A program made the position numbers and the translations under genes. A stretch of DNA of 64,000 nt from Sphingobacterium kitahiroshimense (lineage in GTDB: Bacteria; Bacteroidota; Bacteroidia; Sphingobacteriales; Sphingobacteriaceae): NCBI RefSeq assembly GCF_025961315.1, contig NZ_JAOQNK010000001.1, positions 4,092,001 through 4,156,000 on the forward strand. The letters are read 5' to 3'. This document shows, in pieces, positions 44,842 to 53,101 of the stretch (position 1 is its first letter; each line of letters opens with the position of its first letter). The notes beneath the pieces were generated by a model that saw nothing but the letters and a program-made list of their open reading frames with translations, was not told the origin of the DNA and made no database searches.

Positions 44842-45939
44842 CTATTTAACCTGTGAATGATTGGCTAGTAAGAAATCTCTTTTGACTAAAGCAACATCAC
44901 ATTCCATCATTTCTTTTACTAAACCTGCAAGATCGTATTTCGGCTTCCACCCTAATTGTGTGTTTGATTTAGTTGGGTCACCTACCAATAAATCGACTTC
45001 AGTCGGTCTGTAATATTGTGGATCAACTTTTACAACAACTTTCCCGATTTCTAATTGATAATCGGGGTGATTACAGGCTTTTACTTTTGCAACTTCAGCA
45101 GCTTCACTGCCTTCAAATTCGAGTTCTATACCTATTTCAGCAAATGCCATACGTACAAACTCACGAACAGAAGTGGTTACCCCTGTTGCGATGACAAAAT
45201 CTTCGGCTACATCTTGTTGCAAGATAAGCCACATGGCTTCCACATAGTCTTTTGCATGCCCCCAATCGCGCTGTGCATTGAGATTACCTAAGTATAAGCA
45301 TTCTTGTTTGCCGTGTGCAATGGCAGCTGTAGCCATCGTAATTTTGCGAGTAACAAAAGTTTCACCTCTTCGTGGCGATTCGTGGTTGAAAAGAATACCA
45401 TTGCAAGCATACATCTTATATGCTTCACGATAGTTTTTCGTAATCCAAAAACCATAGATCTTTGCGACTCCATAAGGTGATCTCGGATAAAATGGTGTAG
45501 TTTCTTTCTGAGGAACTTCTTGAACCAAACCGTATAATTCGGAAGTAGATGCTTGATAAATCCGTGTTTTTTTCTCTAGACCTAAGATGCGTACAGCTTC
45601 AAGAATACGTAATGTTCCGATACCGTCGACATTCGCTACATATTCTGGTGAATCAAAAGATACTTTAACATGTGACATGGCCCCCAGATTGTAAATTTCA
45701 TCAGGTTGTACTTCTTGAATGATACGGATGATATTAGTTGAATCGGTCAAATCTCCATAATGCAACTTAAAATTGACATGGTTTTCATGTTGGTCCATAT
45801 AAATATGGTCAATACGCTGTGTGTTGAAAGAGGATGCTCTACGTTTGATACCATGTACCATATAGCCTTTTTCTAATAATAGTTCTGCTAAATATGAGCC
45901 ATCCTGTCCGGTTACACCAGTGATTAATGCAATTTTCAT
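44842..45939 (-). CDS. gmd: GDP-mannose 4,6-dehydratase
   Basis: 365 residues. Extended SDR with NADP-binding GVTGQDGSYLAELLLEKGY at the N terminus, GIKRRASSFNTQRIDHIY, LHYGDLTDSTN, NLGAMSHVKVSFDSPEY, the catalytic Tyr and Lys in YPRSPYGVAKIYG, and NGILFNHESPRRGETFVTRK, all diagnostic of Gmd. It converts GDP-mannose to GDP-4-keto-6-deoxymannose. It is the second gene of the gmd/fcl unit (36 bp after fcl on this strand), giving GDP-L-fucose for surface polysaccharide. The full length equals the family norm. Confidence 0.97.
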   Translation of the reverse strand: MKIALITGVTGQDGSYLAELLLEKGYMVHGIKRRASSFNTQRIDHIYMDQHENHVNFKLHYGDLTDSTNIIRIIQEVQPDEIYNLGAMSHVKVSFDSPEYVANVDGIGTLRILEAVRILGLEKKTRIYQASTSELYGLVQEVPQKETTPFYPRSPYGVAKIYGFWITKNYREAYKMYACNGILFNHESPRRGETFVTRKITMATAAIAHGKQECLYLGNLNAQRDWGHAKDYVEAMWLILQQDVAEDFVIATGVTTSVREFVRMAFAEIGIELEFEGSEAAEVAKVKACNHPDYQLEIGKVVVKVDPQYYRPTEVDLLVGDPTKSNTQLGWKPKYDLAGLVKEMMECDVALVKRDFLLANHSQVK

Positions 45940-45975
45940 CTTAATTATATGCTTAATTTAAGTAGTATTGAATAC

Positions 45976-46923
45976 TTATAATTTTACTTCTTTGTAGTTA
46001 TCCTGATTTTCTAAAAACCATTGATAGGTAGTCTGAATACCATCCTTTAATTCAATTTGATGTTTCCATCCCAATTCATGCATCTTACTTACGTCCATAA
46101 GTTTGCGTGGAGTTCCATCGGGTTTACTGCTGTCCCAGTTAATTTCTCCTTGGTGACCGACAATAGATTGAATGAGAGTGGCTAAATCTTTGATACTAAG
46201 ATCTATTCCTGTACCGACATTATATAGGTACTCAGGAAGCTTATTTTCTAACGCAAATGCAACAGCTCGCGCTAAATCATCCACAAATAAAAATTCGCGC
46301 ATCGGACTTCCAGATCCCCATAAGTTGACTGTGGTATGTCCTTCTAATTTCGCTTCGTGAAATTTTCGAATCATCGCTGGCAGTACATGTGAACTTGTGA
46401 GATCAAAATTGTCATGTGTGCCATATAAATTTGTAGGCATAAGGCTAACATAATCTTTTCCAAATTGATTACGTATCGCCTGACATGCTTTAACCCCCGC
46501 AATCTTTGCCAAGGCATACCATTCGTTTGTTGGCTCTAGACTATCCGTCAATAAACTGGATTCTTGTAAAGGCTGAGGTGCAAATTTGGGATAAATACAA
46601 GAAGAACCTAGGAAAATAAACTTTTCAACATCGTTTTGTAATGACTCGTTTATAAGGTTGTTTTGAATTTGCATGTTATCCATCAAGAACTGATAAGGAT
46701 AATTGTTATTGGCTAATATACCTCCTACTTTTGCAGCAGCATCAATTACAATGGCTGGCTTTTCATTCCTGAAAAATTCCTGTACTTCGGACTGGTTTCT
46801 TAAATCCAGTTCAGCAGAACTTCGTAAAACGAAATTATGGTAACCTAAGTTCTCTAAATTTCTTTTGACTGCTGAACCAACCATACCACGATGACCTGCT
46901 ATATATATATATTTGTCTTTCAT
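45976..46923 (-). CDS. fcl: GDP-L-fucose synthase
   Basis: 315 residues. SDR epimerase/reductase with GHRGMVGSAV at the N terminus, AAKVGGILANNNYPYQFL, FLGSSCIYPKFAPQPLQE, the catalytic Tyr/Lys pair in YALAKIAG, and GSGSPMREFLFVDDLARA, all hallmarks of GDP-fucose synthase. It epimerises and reduces the gmd product to GDP-L-fucose. Transcribed first, with gmd 36 bp downstream. The start is the ATG at 46923; the frame at 46835-47047 in another register is a shadow. Confidence 0.97.
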   Translation of the reverse strand: MKDKYIYIAGHRGMVGSAVKRNLENLGYHNFVLRSSAELDLRNQSEVQEFFRNEKPAIVIDAAAKVGGILANNNYPYQFLMDNMQIQNNLINESLQNDVEKFIFLGSSCIYPKFAPQPLQESSLLTDSLEPTNEWYALAKIAGVKACQAIRNQFGKDYVSLMPTNLYGTHDNFDLTSSHVLPAMIRKFHEAKLEGHTTVNLWGSGSPMREFLFVDDLARAVAFALENKLPEYLYNVGTGIDLSIKDLATLIQSIVGHQGEINWDSSKPDGTPRKLMDVSKMHELGWKHQIELKDGIQTTYQWFLENQDNYKEVKL

Positions 46924-47251
46924 CTTTGTTCTTACTCTTATTTACAGACTGGATGATATGAAAAAGGAAATCAGTATTGCTAAATAATGGCTCATTATAT
47001 TGAACTCTTTGAGTACATATAAATTTGACTACCGGATTCTCATCCAAAATACTTGAATCGAATGAATTTATTTTTTATAAATAGCAACCCGATGAAGAAT
47101 TCGATGGCAAATTACGAAAGAATAATTGGAATTGTATGAGAAATAAATGTATTAAAATATTTGAAGAGAGCCTTTAGAGATGGGTAAATTCAATGTGAAA
47201 CAAACAGGAGATTAAGACAACGACTGTGCAGCTTTTATTCACAGATATAAA
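46924..47251. other. Intergenic leader of the fcl-gmd operon
   Basis: No gene. Contains the fcl promoter on the minus strand, which I cannot place by motif. Confidence 0.4.
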
Positions 47252-47296
47252 ACTCAAAAAAAATAACCCACCTATATGTAGTTAAGCGGGTTATTT
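47252..47296 (-). terminator. Rho-independent terminator of the 47329 gene
   Basis: AAATAACCC (47261-47269) and GGGTTATTT (47288-47296) arms; on the minus strand the stem is followed by a T run (A tract 47256-47263). Confidence 0.8.
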
Positions 47297-47328
47297 ATTG
47301 TTTTGTAACGATATTTATTTATCGCATA

Positions 47329-49275
47329 TTAAGTGTTTAAAATAACTTTTTCTTCAAGATGGTCGTCCAAATCTTTAAATATCGAATTCTGTGACTTAAA
47401 TTCTGGAACAATTTTCTTAAGCTGTAGCACTAGTTGCATGTCATTGATATCACTTTTGTCAAACGAAGTAATGTCACGGCTCAACTGCTCAATTAGATGA
47501 CATTTCTCAGCTATGTCTTCTCGATTTACTTGAGCGATCATAATTTTAGGATGATGCGTTTTTTGTGTATTCTCATCATTCGCCAATAATTCCTCAAATA
47601 TTTTCTCGCCTGGTCTTAAGCCTACTATCTTAATATCAATATCTTCAGGATAACGGTAACCTTTCAGCTTGATCATGCGCTTGGCCAAATCTATAATTTT
47701 GACAGATTTACCCATATCAAAAACAAAGATTTCTCCACCATTGCCCATAACACCAGCTTCTTGAACTAATAGACAAGCTTCTGGTATAGTCATAAAATAT
47801 CGTGTGATGTCTTCATGTGTCAGTGTTAATGGGCCTCCCTGCTCCATTTGTTTTTCAAACAATGGGATAACGGAGCCATTTGATCCTAATACATTCCCAA
47901 ATCGGGTAACAATGAAATTGGTTTTTCCTAATGTGCTACAGCTGTTGACATATATCTCAGCCGCCCGCTTTGTTGCTCCCATGACATTAGTTGGGTTGAC
48001 AGCTTTATCTGTAGATACCATGACAAACTTATGGATACCATATGCGACAGCCAAATCCGCCATATTTTTACTGCCAATTAAATTGGTCCAGATAGCTTCA
48101 TATGGGTTTTGTTCCATTAAAGGAACATGTTTATACGCCGCCGCATGAAAAATCATCTGTGGGCGATAACGTTTAAAGATCCGTTCCAAAAATAGCTTAT
48201 CACGAACGTCACCAACAATACACTTAACGCGATCGGGATGAGAAGCTTTTAGCGATTGTTGAAGATCGTAAAGTGGTGATTCGGCTTGATCCAATAAAAT
48301 AAGGTGACGGTAATTGCGTTGTGAAATCTGACGGGATAATTCTCCTCCGATCGAACCGGCAGCACCAGTTATCAAAATTACTTTATTGTCCAATTCTGCA
48401 TCAATTCCCGGATTTTCAATCTTAATCGCTTTTCTTCCTAATAAATCCTCAATCTTTAGTGGACGAATCTCACGTTTAGCACCAGAATTTAACATAACCC
48501 GTGAATTGGGCATGATCTTCAGTTCAAGATTCAGTTGTTGAAAATGGTCTGTTACTTGTACTAATCTTTCGGGATCATTATTTTCCACTGCAATAATAAC
48601 CTCTGAGATATTGAATTGGTCAATGAAAGCTTGATCTATTTTTTCCAGATAGAGTATACGTAATCCCGTAATACGTTTACCTACACGTGAAACTTTATCT
48701 TCGACAAACGCAACAACATGATTTTTGATACGGCGGTCTTCACGTAAAAGTGAGTAAGCTACTAATCCTGGTCTGGAAGCTCCAAAAATTAATACATTTC
48801 GATTTTTCCGATTGGGAAGAAAAAGCATGTCATAAATACTCCGATAAGTCACACGAGCCGCAACCAGCATCACCATCGTGAAAAAGCTGTGCATAAAAAG
48901 TATGATGTAAGAGAGACGTAAGAAATCGCCAGCAATTGTTCCTTTTGGAATATAGTAACGAATAGCAATCGTTGGTATTGCTAACAACATAAAGGCCAAC
49001 CACACCGTTTTAAATATCTTTATAGCATCTTGAATACCAGTTTGACGAATAATGCCTTTATAGGTCCCCATTATCGAAAAAGCAAAGCTATATACCAATA
49101 AAATAAGAATACTTTTCTTCAGCATCATGGCTGTCGAATATTGTTCATGCATGCTGTTAAAAATGAAATTAGAAATAGCATAACAGACAAATACGATAAA
49201 CAAATCAATTAAAAGAATAACCCATCTTGGATTGTCTTTTCGAAATTTTCTCTTTAGCAGCGTAAGGTTAATCAT
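47329..49275 (-). CDS. Membrane-bound nucleoside-diphosphate-sugar 4,6-dehydratase, paralogue of the 26371 gene
   Basis: 648 residues with the same architecture as the 26371 product: N-terminal membrane helices, NVLIFGASRPGLVAYSLL, then the SDR domain with GAAGSIGGELSRQ, LLDQAESPLYDLQQS, FHAAAYKHVPLMEQNPYEA, the S-M-K type catalytic segment (STDKAVNPTNVMGATKR) and VGLRPGEKIFEEL. Long identical stretches (for example FGNVLGSNGSVIPLFEKQME) show recent duplication or strong constraint. It belongs to the same polysaccharide region as gmd/fcl but has its own terminator and a palindrome at the start codon. The likely product is a 4-keto-6-deoxy HexNAc precursor. Confidence 0.9.
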   Translation of the reverse strand: MINLTLLKRKFRKDNPRWVILLIDLFIVFVCYAISNFIFNSMHEQYSTAMMLKKSILILLVYSFAFSIMGTYKGIIRQTGIQDAIKIFKTVWLAFMLLAIPTIAIRYYIPKGTIAGDFLRLSYIILFMHSFFTMVMLVAARVTYRSIYDMLFLPNRKNRNVLIFGASRPGLVAYSLLREDRRIKNHVVAFVEDKVSRVGKRITGLRILYLEKIDQAFIDQFNISEVIIAVENNDPERLVQVTDHFQQLNLELKIMPNSRVMLNSGAKREIRPLKIEDLLGRKAIKIENPGIDAELDNKVILITGAAGSIGGELSRQISQRNYRHLILLDQAESPLYDLQQSLKASHPDRVKCIVGDVRDKLFLERIFKRYRPQMIFHAAAYKHVPLMEQNPYEAIWTNLIGSKNMADLAVAYGIHKFVMVSTDKAVNPTNVMGATKRAAEIYVNSCSTLGKTNFIVTRFGNVLGSNGSVIPLFEKQMEQGGPLTLTHEDITRYFMTIPEACLLVQEAGVMGNGGEIFVFDMGKSVKIIDLAKRMIKLKGYRYPEDIDIKIVGLRPGEKIFEELLANDENTQKTHHPKIMIAQVNREDIAEKCHLIEQLSRDITSFDKSDINDMQLVLQLKKIVPEFKSQNSIFKDLDDHLEEKVILNT

Positions 49276-49288
49276 GAAACATGTTTCA
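49275..49288. promoter_or_regulatory. 14-bp perfect palindrome overlapping the dehydratase start
   Basis: TGAAACATGTTTCA is self-complementary and its first base is the A-T pair of the start codon. A protein bound here would block translation initiation or promoter clearance. No regulator is identified. Confidence 0.35.
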
Positions 49289-49909
49289 AATAGTAGGTGA
49301 TTTTATTACAATATACTTTGACATAAGATAGATGTTGAAACAACTACCCAGCTTTAAAAATTGTTGGCTTTTGTTATTCAGTAGTACCCTATTCAAATTT
49401 CCCATCATGAAGTAAAAATCGTGCCAAGATATTCGCGATCATAAAATATGATTTGTAATGAGATACTGACTAAAACTAATTCCGCCTTTGGTCTAATAAT
49501 TTATTAAAATGAATAATCGATATTAAAAACTAATCTGTTCCAATTTATTCGAGTTCTTTTCTTTCATCATTTATTGTAAAATGATATATTCATTGTCCAA
49601 TGGCTTGTAGCTACAAATCTACATAAATTTAATTGTTACAATCATTTTTTTTCTCTTTCAAGGGATAATTTTTGTTAAATATTCGAGGAATAACTGAAAA
49701 ATAATTCATTATACTGATTTAAAGGGTTCAGTATTTTAGTAAACAATTTATATGTTACTGAGGTGTACTTTGATTTTCTGTTTGTATGTACAGTTTTATA
49801 TTCATAGATTAACAATAATAATAACCTGAAATTTGCTCATTTTTTCTTGCAAATGCTTGAATAACTGCATTTTTTTATGGTAGCTTTGCGCCAGAATAGG
49901 AAATCGATC
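49289..49909. other. Divergent intergenic region
   Basis: About 620 bp of AT-rich sequence between the divergent dehydratase and ClC genes; no gene, repeat or terminator that I can support. Confidence 0.45.
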
Positions 49910-51175
49910 ATGAAAAATAAAATACAACTGTACAGTTATTTTAAGCTCATGATAGGCAGTATTATTGTCGCTGTGCTATCTGGACTTTTGGCGTATACGC
50001 TCAAACACCTCACTATCCATTGGCAAGATTATCTGTTCGAGCATGTGTCGCAAATAAATCATTATCTCTATATTATCTTTCCGTCCATAGGTATTACTAT
50101 CATTTATTTTTTGCGGAAATACGTATTTCGAAATAAGAAGAATAAAGGAATTCGTGAAATTTACCGTTCTCTGGATACACGTCAAGATCATCTTCCGTTT
50201 TATAAAATTCCATCACATTTTATTAACGGCTTTCTTACGGTTATTTTTGGAGGATCCACGGGTATAGAGGTTTCTACAGTTGTCGCTACCGCTACATTGG
50301 GCAACCAGATGAGTAAAAAAGGCTGGGCACCGATGAAATATAAGCGTGAACTAATTTGTGCTGGCGTGACAGCGGGTGTCGCCGTGTTGTTTGGAACTGT
50401 TTTAGGCGGTTGGTTTTTTGCTATTGAGGTGATCGCTCGAGGATTAAAGAAAACTGTTTTATTGAGCTGTACAATAGCTGGAATTATCGCTTATGTAGGG
50501 ATACATTTTTTTGAAAAAGAACCATTGTTATCCTTTCCAGTTGTGGAGTGGCATTGGTATGGACTGCCGTTTATGATGTTGGTCGCTGTATTCGGAGCAG
50601 TATTGGCTACTTATTTTATGAAACTGGTCTTGACTTCTAAAAAACTTTTTGCTCGAATAAATAGTAATTTTTTGAGAGTTAATATTGGTGCACTTACCGT
50701 TGGAAGTTTTATTTTGTTCTTTCCAGCCTTGTACGGAGATAGTTATCACGGTCTTCAGCAAATGATCAAATTATCTACAGCATCACAGGGAGCAGTGATG
50801 ATTCCGATATCATTACTGATTCTGGTCATGTTGAAACCCTTGGTCGCATCCCTTACTTTGGGCGCCGGTGGTGATGGTGGAGTATTTGCGCCAAGTATTG
50901 TTGCTGGGGCTTTTTTGGGTATGGCAGTGGCATTGTTTTGCAATATGATTTTTGGTTTAGATTTATTGATTTTAAATTTTGCCTTGGTAGGTGCCGCTTC
51001 GACATTAGCAGCTGCTATTCATGGTCGTTTCACTGCCTTGTTCTTGATCTGCAGTATGGCTCCGGGTGCATATATCCTACTATTTCCAGTAGCAATTGCA
51101 GTATTGATCGCTTATGCAGTAGCAAAAAAGATAAACCCTTATAATGTCTATACGTATCCTGAAATAGCAAAGTAG
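49910..51175 (+). CDS. ClC-family chloride channel or H+/Cl- antiporter
   Basis: 421 residues from ATG 49910; ATG 49877 adds 11 residues unlike the family. About ten to twelve membrane helices. Selectivity-filter segments are visible: FGGSTGIEVSTVVATATLGN (equivalent of GREGP), GVAVLFGTVLGGWFFAIEV, and GGDGGVFAPSIVAGAFLGM (GxFxP motif). No C-terminal CBS domains, as in short prokaryotic ClCs. Whether it is a channel or an antiporter depends on the gating Glu: Glu in GGWFFAIEVI and in the first motif are candidates. It lies just before the hmp gene but has a separate regulatory region there. Confidence 0.92.
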   Translation: MKNKIQLYSYFKLMIGSIIVAVLSGLLAYTLKHLTIHWQDYLFEHVSQINHYLYIIFPSIGITIIYFLRKYVFRNKKNKGIREIYRSLDTRQDHLPFYKIPSHFINGFLTVIFGGSTGIEVSTVVATATLGNQMSKKGWAPMKYKRELICAGVTAGVAVLFGTVLGGWFFAIEVIARGLKKTVLLSCTIAGIIAYVGIHFFEKEPLLSFPVVEWHWYGLPFMMLVAVFGAVLATYFMKLVLTSKKLFARINSNFLRVNIGALTVGSFILFFPALYGDSYHGLQQMIKLSTASQGAVMIPISLLILVMLKPLVASLTLGAGGDGGVFAPSIVAGAFLGMAVALFCNMIFGLDLLILNFALVGAASTLAAAIHGRFTALFLICSMAPGAYILLFPVAIAVLIAYAVAKKINPYNVYTYPEIAK

Positions 51176-51209
51176 TGGCTGTATTTCTTGCTTGTGTTAT
51201 AAGTTTTTA

Positions 51210-51235
51210 AATAAAAGATGGAAAAGTCTTTTATT
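51210..51235. promoter_or_regulatory. 26-bp palindromic element, copy 1 (between clc and hmp)
   Basis: Arms AATAAAAGA and TCTTTTATT flank 8 bp; the unit spans 26 bp and has the same first 11 bases (AATAAAAGATG) and last 8 (CTTTTATT) as copy 2 at 51359. It lies 35 bp after the clc stop, so it may also terminate that gene. Confidence 0.5.
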
Positions 51236-51358
51236 GTTTTTATCTTTGTGAGACTTAGAGATGAGTTTATTTATTTTAAGTTTATCATATAAAAATGATT
51301 AAATATAGCAATTAGCCACGTTTCTAGTACTTTGTTTCATAAAGCATTTTTTTACAAC

Positions 51359-51384
51359 AATAAAAGATGTAATTATCTTTTATT
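51359..51384. promoter_or_regulatory. 26-bp palindromic element, copy 2, candidate nitric-oxide-responsive operator of hmp
   Basis: AATAAAAGAT (51359-51368) and ATCTTTTATT (51375-51384) are perfect complements around GTAATT, ending 14 bp before the hmp ATG. The half-site AAGATGTA resembles NsrR-type (Rrf2) operator halves; NsrR regulates hmp in other bacteria. Position fits a repressor. The regulator itself is not in the window. Confidence 0.55.
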
Positions 51385-51398
51385 TTTATTAATATAAC

Positions 51399-52604
51399 AT
51401 GACAGCAGATCAAAAACAATTAGTTAAGGCTACTGTGCCAATTTTAAAAGAGCATGGTGTGTTATTGACAACACATTTTTATAAACGTATGTTTGAGCAT
51501 AACCCTGAATTGAAACATGTGTTCAATATGGGCAACCAGCAGAATAATAAACAGCAGACAGCGCTAGCAATGGCCGTACTGGCATACGCAGAGCATATCG
51601 AAAGCCCAGGTGTATTGATGCCTGTTGTCAATGGTATCGGTCATAAGCATACCAGTTTATCTATCCGTCCGGAACATTACATGATTGTGGGCAATCACTT
51701 AATTGCATCCATTGCTGAGGTTCTAGGCGATGCTGCTTCAGTGGAACTGTTAGAGGCTTGGACTCTGGCTTATGGGCAACTTGCTTCTCTGATGTCTGAT
51801 CACGAGCAGTCACTCTATAGTAAGCAAACTGCCAAAGTCGGAGGCTGGTCTGGTTGGAGACCTTTTGTTGTAAAGCAAAAAATTAAAGAATCGGAAGAGA
51901 TTACCTCATTTTATCTTTATCCTAGTGATCGCGGACCAGTGGCTGATTTTCTGGCAGGCCAGTATATAAGCCTACGTTTATTCTTACCAGAATTGGATCT
52001 GTTGCAACCGCGACAGTATAGTATTTCATGTGCCCCAAATGGAAAATACTACCGTATTTCTGTGAAACGAGAAATCGGAACTAAACATCCTGACGGGATG
52101 ATCAGTAACCATCTTCATAATCATGTGGAAATAGGTGACTTGGTCGATTTATCTGCGCCGGCGGGAACATTTGTGCTCCAACCAGAAAATCAAAACCCAA
52201 AAGTATTTATAAGTGGCGGAGTCGGACAAACTCCTTTGATGGCGATGCTTGAAGAATTGGTAAAAGATAAAGTAGAATCACCTATTCCAATTACCTGGAT
52301 ACACGGTTGTAGAAATGAGTCGGTGCATGCATTCAAGGATAGGCTTGCAGAAATCGCTAGGGATAATAAGATCGATCGCCATATTTTTTATGATCATATT
52401 GAGGAAACAGCAGCATTTGAGTATAAAGGCAGGGTAGAGCTTGCGCAAATAAAAAATGTGGTATTGCAACCGGAAGCAGAATATTTTATTTGTGGTCCGG
52501 CTCCCTTCATTTCAAAACATTATCATTTTTTATTGGAACATGGAGTTGAGAAGTCAGCCATTTATTTTGAAGAATTTGGACCAGCATCATTACAGTTGAA
52601 TTAA
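51399..52604 (+). CDS. hmp: Flavohaemoprotein, nitric oxide dioxygenase
   Basis: 401 residues, the family length. N-terminal globin domain (about 1-140; TTHFYKRMFEHNPELKHVFN with the distal Tyr, and IGHKHTSLSIRPEHY containing the proximal His), a FAD-binding domain (LAGQYISLRLFLP, PRQYSISCAPNGKYYRISVKR split over the two strands) and an NAD-binding domain (VFISGGVGQTPLMAML, YFICGPAPFI, FEEFGPAS). It converts NO plus O2 to nitrate using NAD(P)H. Two near-identical palindromes lie upstream and probably carry its NO-responsive control. Confidence 0.95.
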   Translation: MTADQKQLVKATVPILKEHGVLLTTHFYKRMFEHNPELKHVFNMGNQQNNKQQTALAMAVLAYAEHIESPGVLMPVVNGIGHKHTSLSIRPEHYMIVGNHLIASIAEVLGDAASVELLEAWTLAYGQLASLMSDHEQSLYSKQTAKVGGWSGWRPFVVKQKIKESEEITSFYLYPSDRGPVADFLAGQYISLRLFLPELDLLQPRQYSISCAPNGKYYRISVKREIGTKHPDGMISNHLHNHVEIGDLVDLSAPAGTFVLQPENQNPKVFISGGVGQTPLMAMLEELVKDKVESPIPITWIHGCRNESVHAFKDRLAEIARDNKIDRHIFYDHIEETAAFEYKGRVELAQIKNVVLQPEAEYFICGPAPFISKHYHFLLEHGVEKSAIYFEEFGPASLQLN

Positions 52605-52664
52605 TCAAAAAATATTTATTACATCAGTGATTCTTTCCAAATCAAAAAGATAATAATCGATATT

Positions 52665-52703
52665 AAAAAAGACCAAGTTTCAATATTAAGCTTGGTCTTT
52701 TCT
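52665..52703 (+). terminator. Rho-independent terminator after hmp
   Basis: AAAAGACCAAG (52667-52677) and CTTGGTCTTTT (52691-52701) form a perfect 11-bp stem followed by T-rich sequence. Confidence 0.85.
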
Positions 52704-53101
52704 ATTCACCATAATTTAACCTATTATATTAAAGGTGATATCTCCCACTAGCTTATTGCTCATCATGATCCCTTTTATATTTTATCGAAATCGATTGCGA
52801 TAATTTCAACATTTTTAATGTTGAAATACCTTACCTTAGAAATTTAAAAGCAGGTAAATCCCACTCAAGGATATCTTTAATATTGTTTCAAATTATGGTT
52901 AATACAGAATATTCCGTTTAAATCTTATTGTTATGATGGTACACTTTTTAATTTCAAATTTGGCATCAATAGCTATGATGACTCTTTTTTATCAAGAAAA
53001 GTGAATACAGTATTTTAATGCTGGTGGCCAACCACTAGAGGAGTTAAATAGATTAAATACATGAATACGGTTATTTCCAAATTTATATCAACATAGATCT
53101 C
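52704..53101. other. Intergenic leader of the heparinase-like gene
   Basis: No gene. The only structure is the 11-bp hairpin at 52803-52827; a fair promoter match was not found. Confidence 0.4.
52803..52827. repeat. 11-bp perfect inverted repeat
   Basis: ATTTCAACATT (52803-52813) and AATGTTGAAAT (52817-52827) around TTT. It lacks a T tract, so a terminator is unlikely; an operator or a stable leader hairpin of the lyase gene 275 bp on is possible. Confidence 0.45.
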
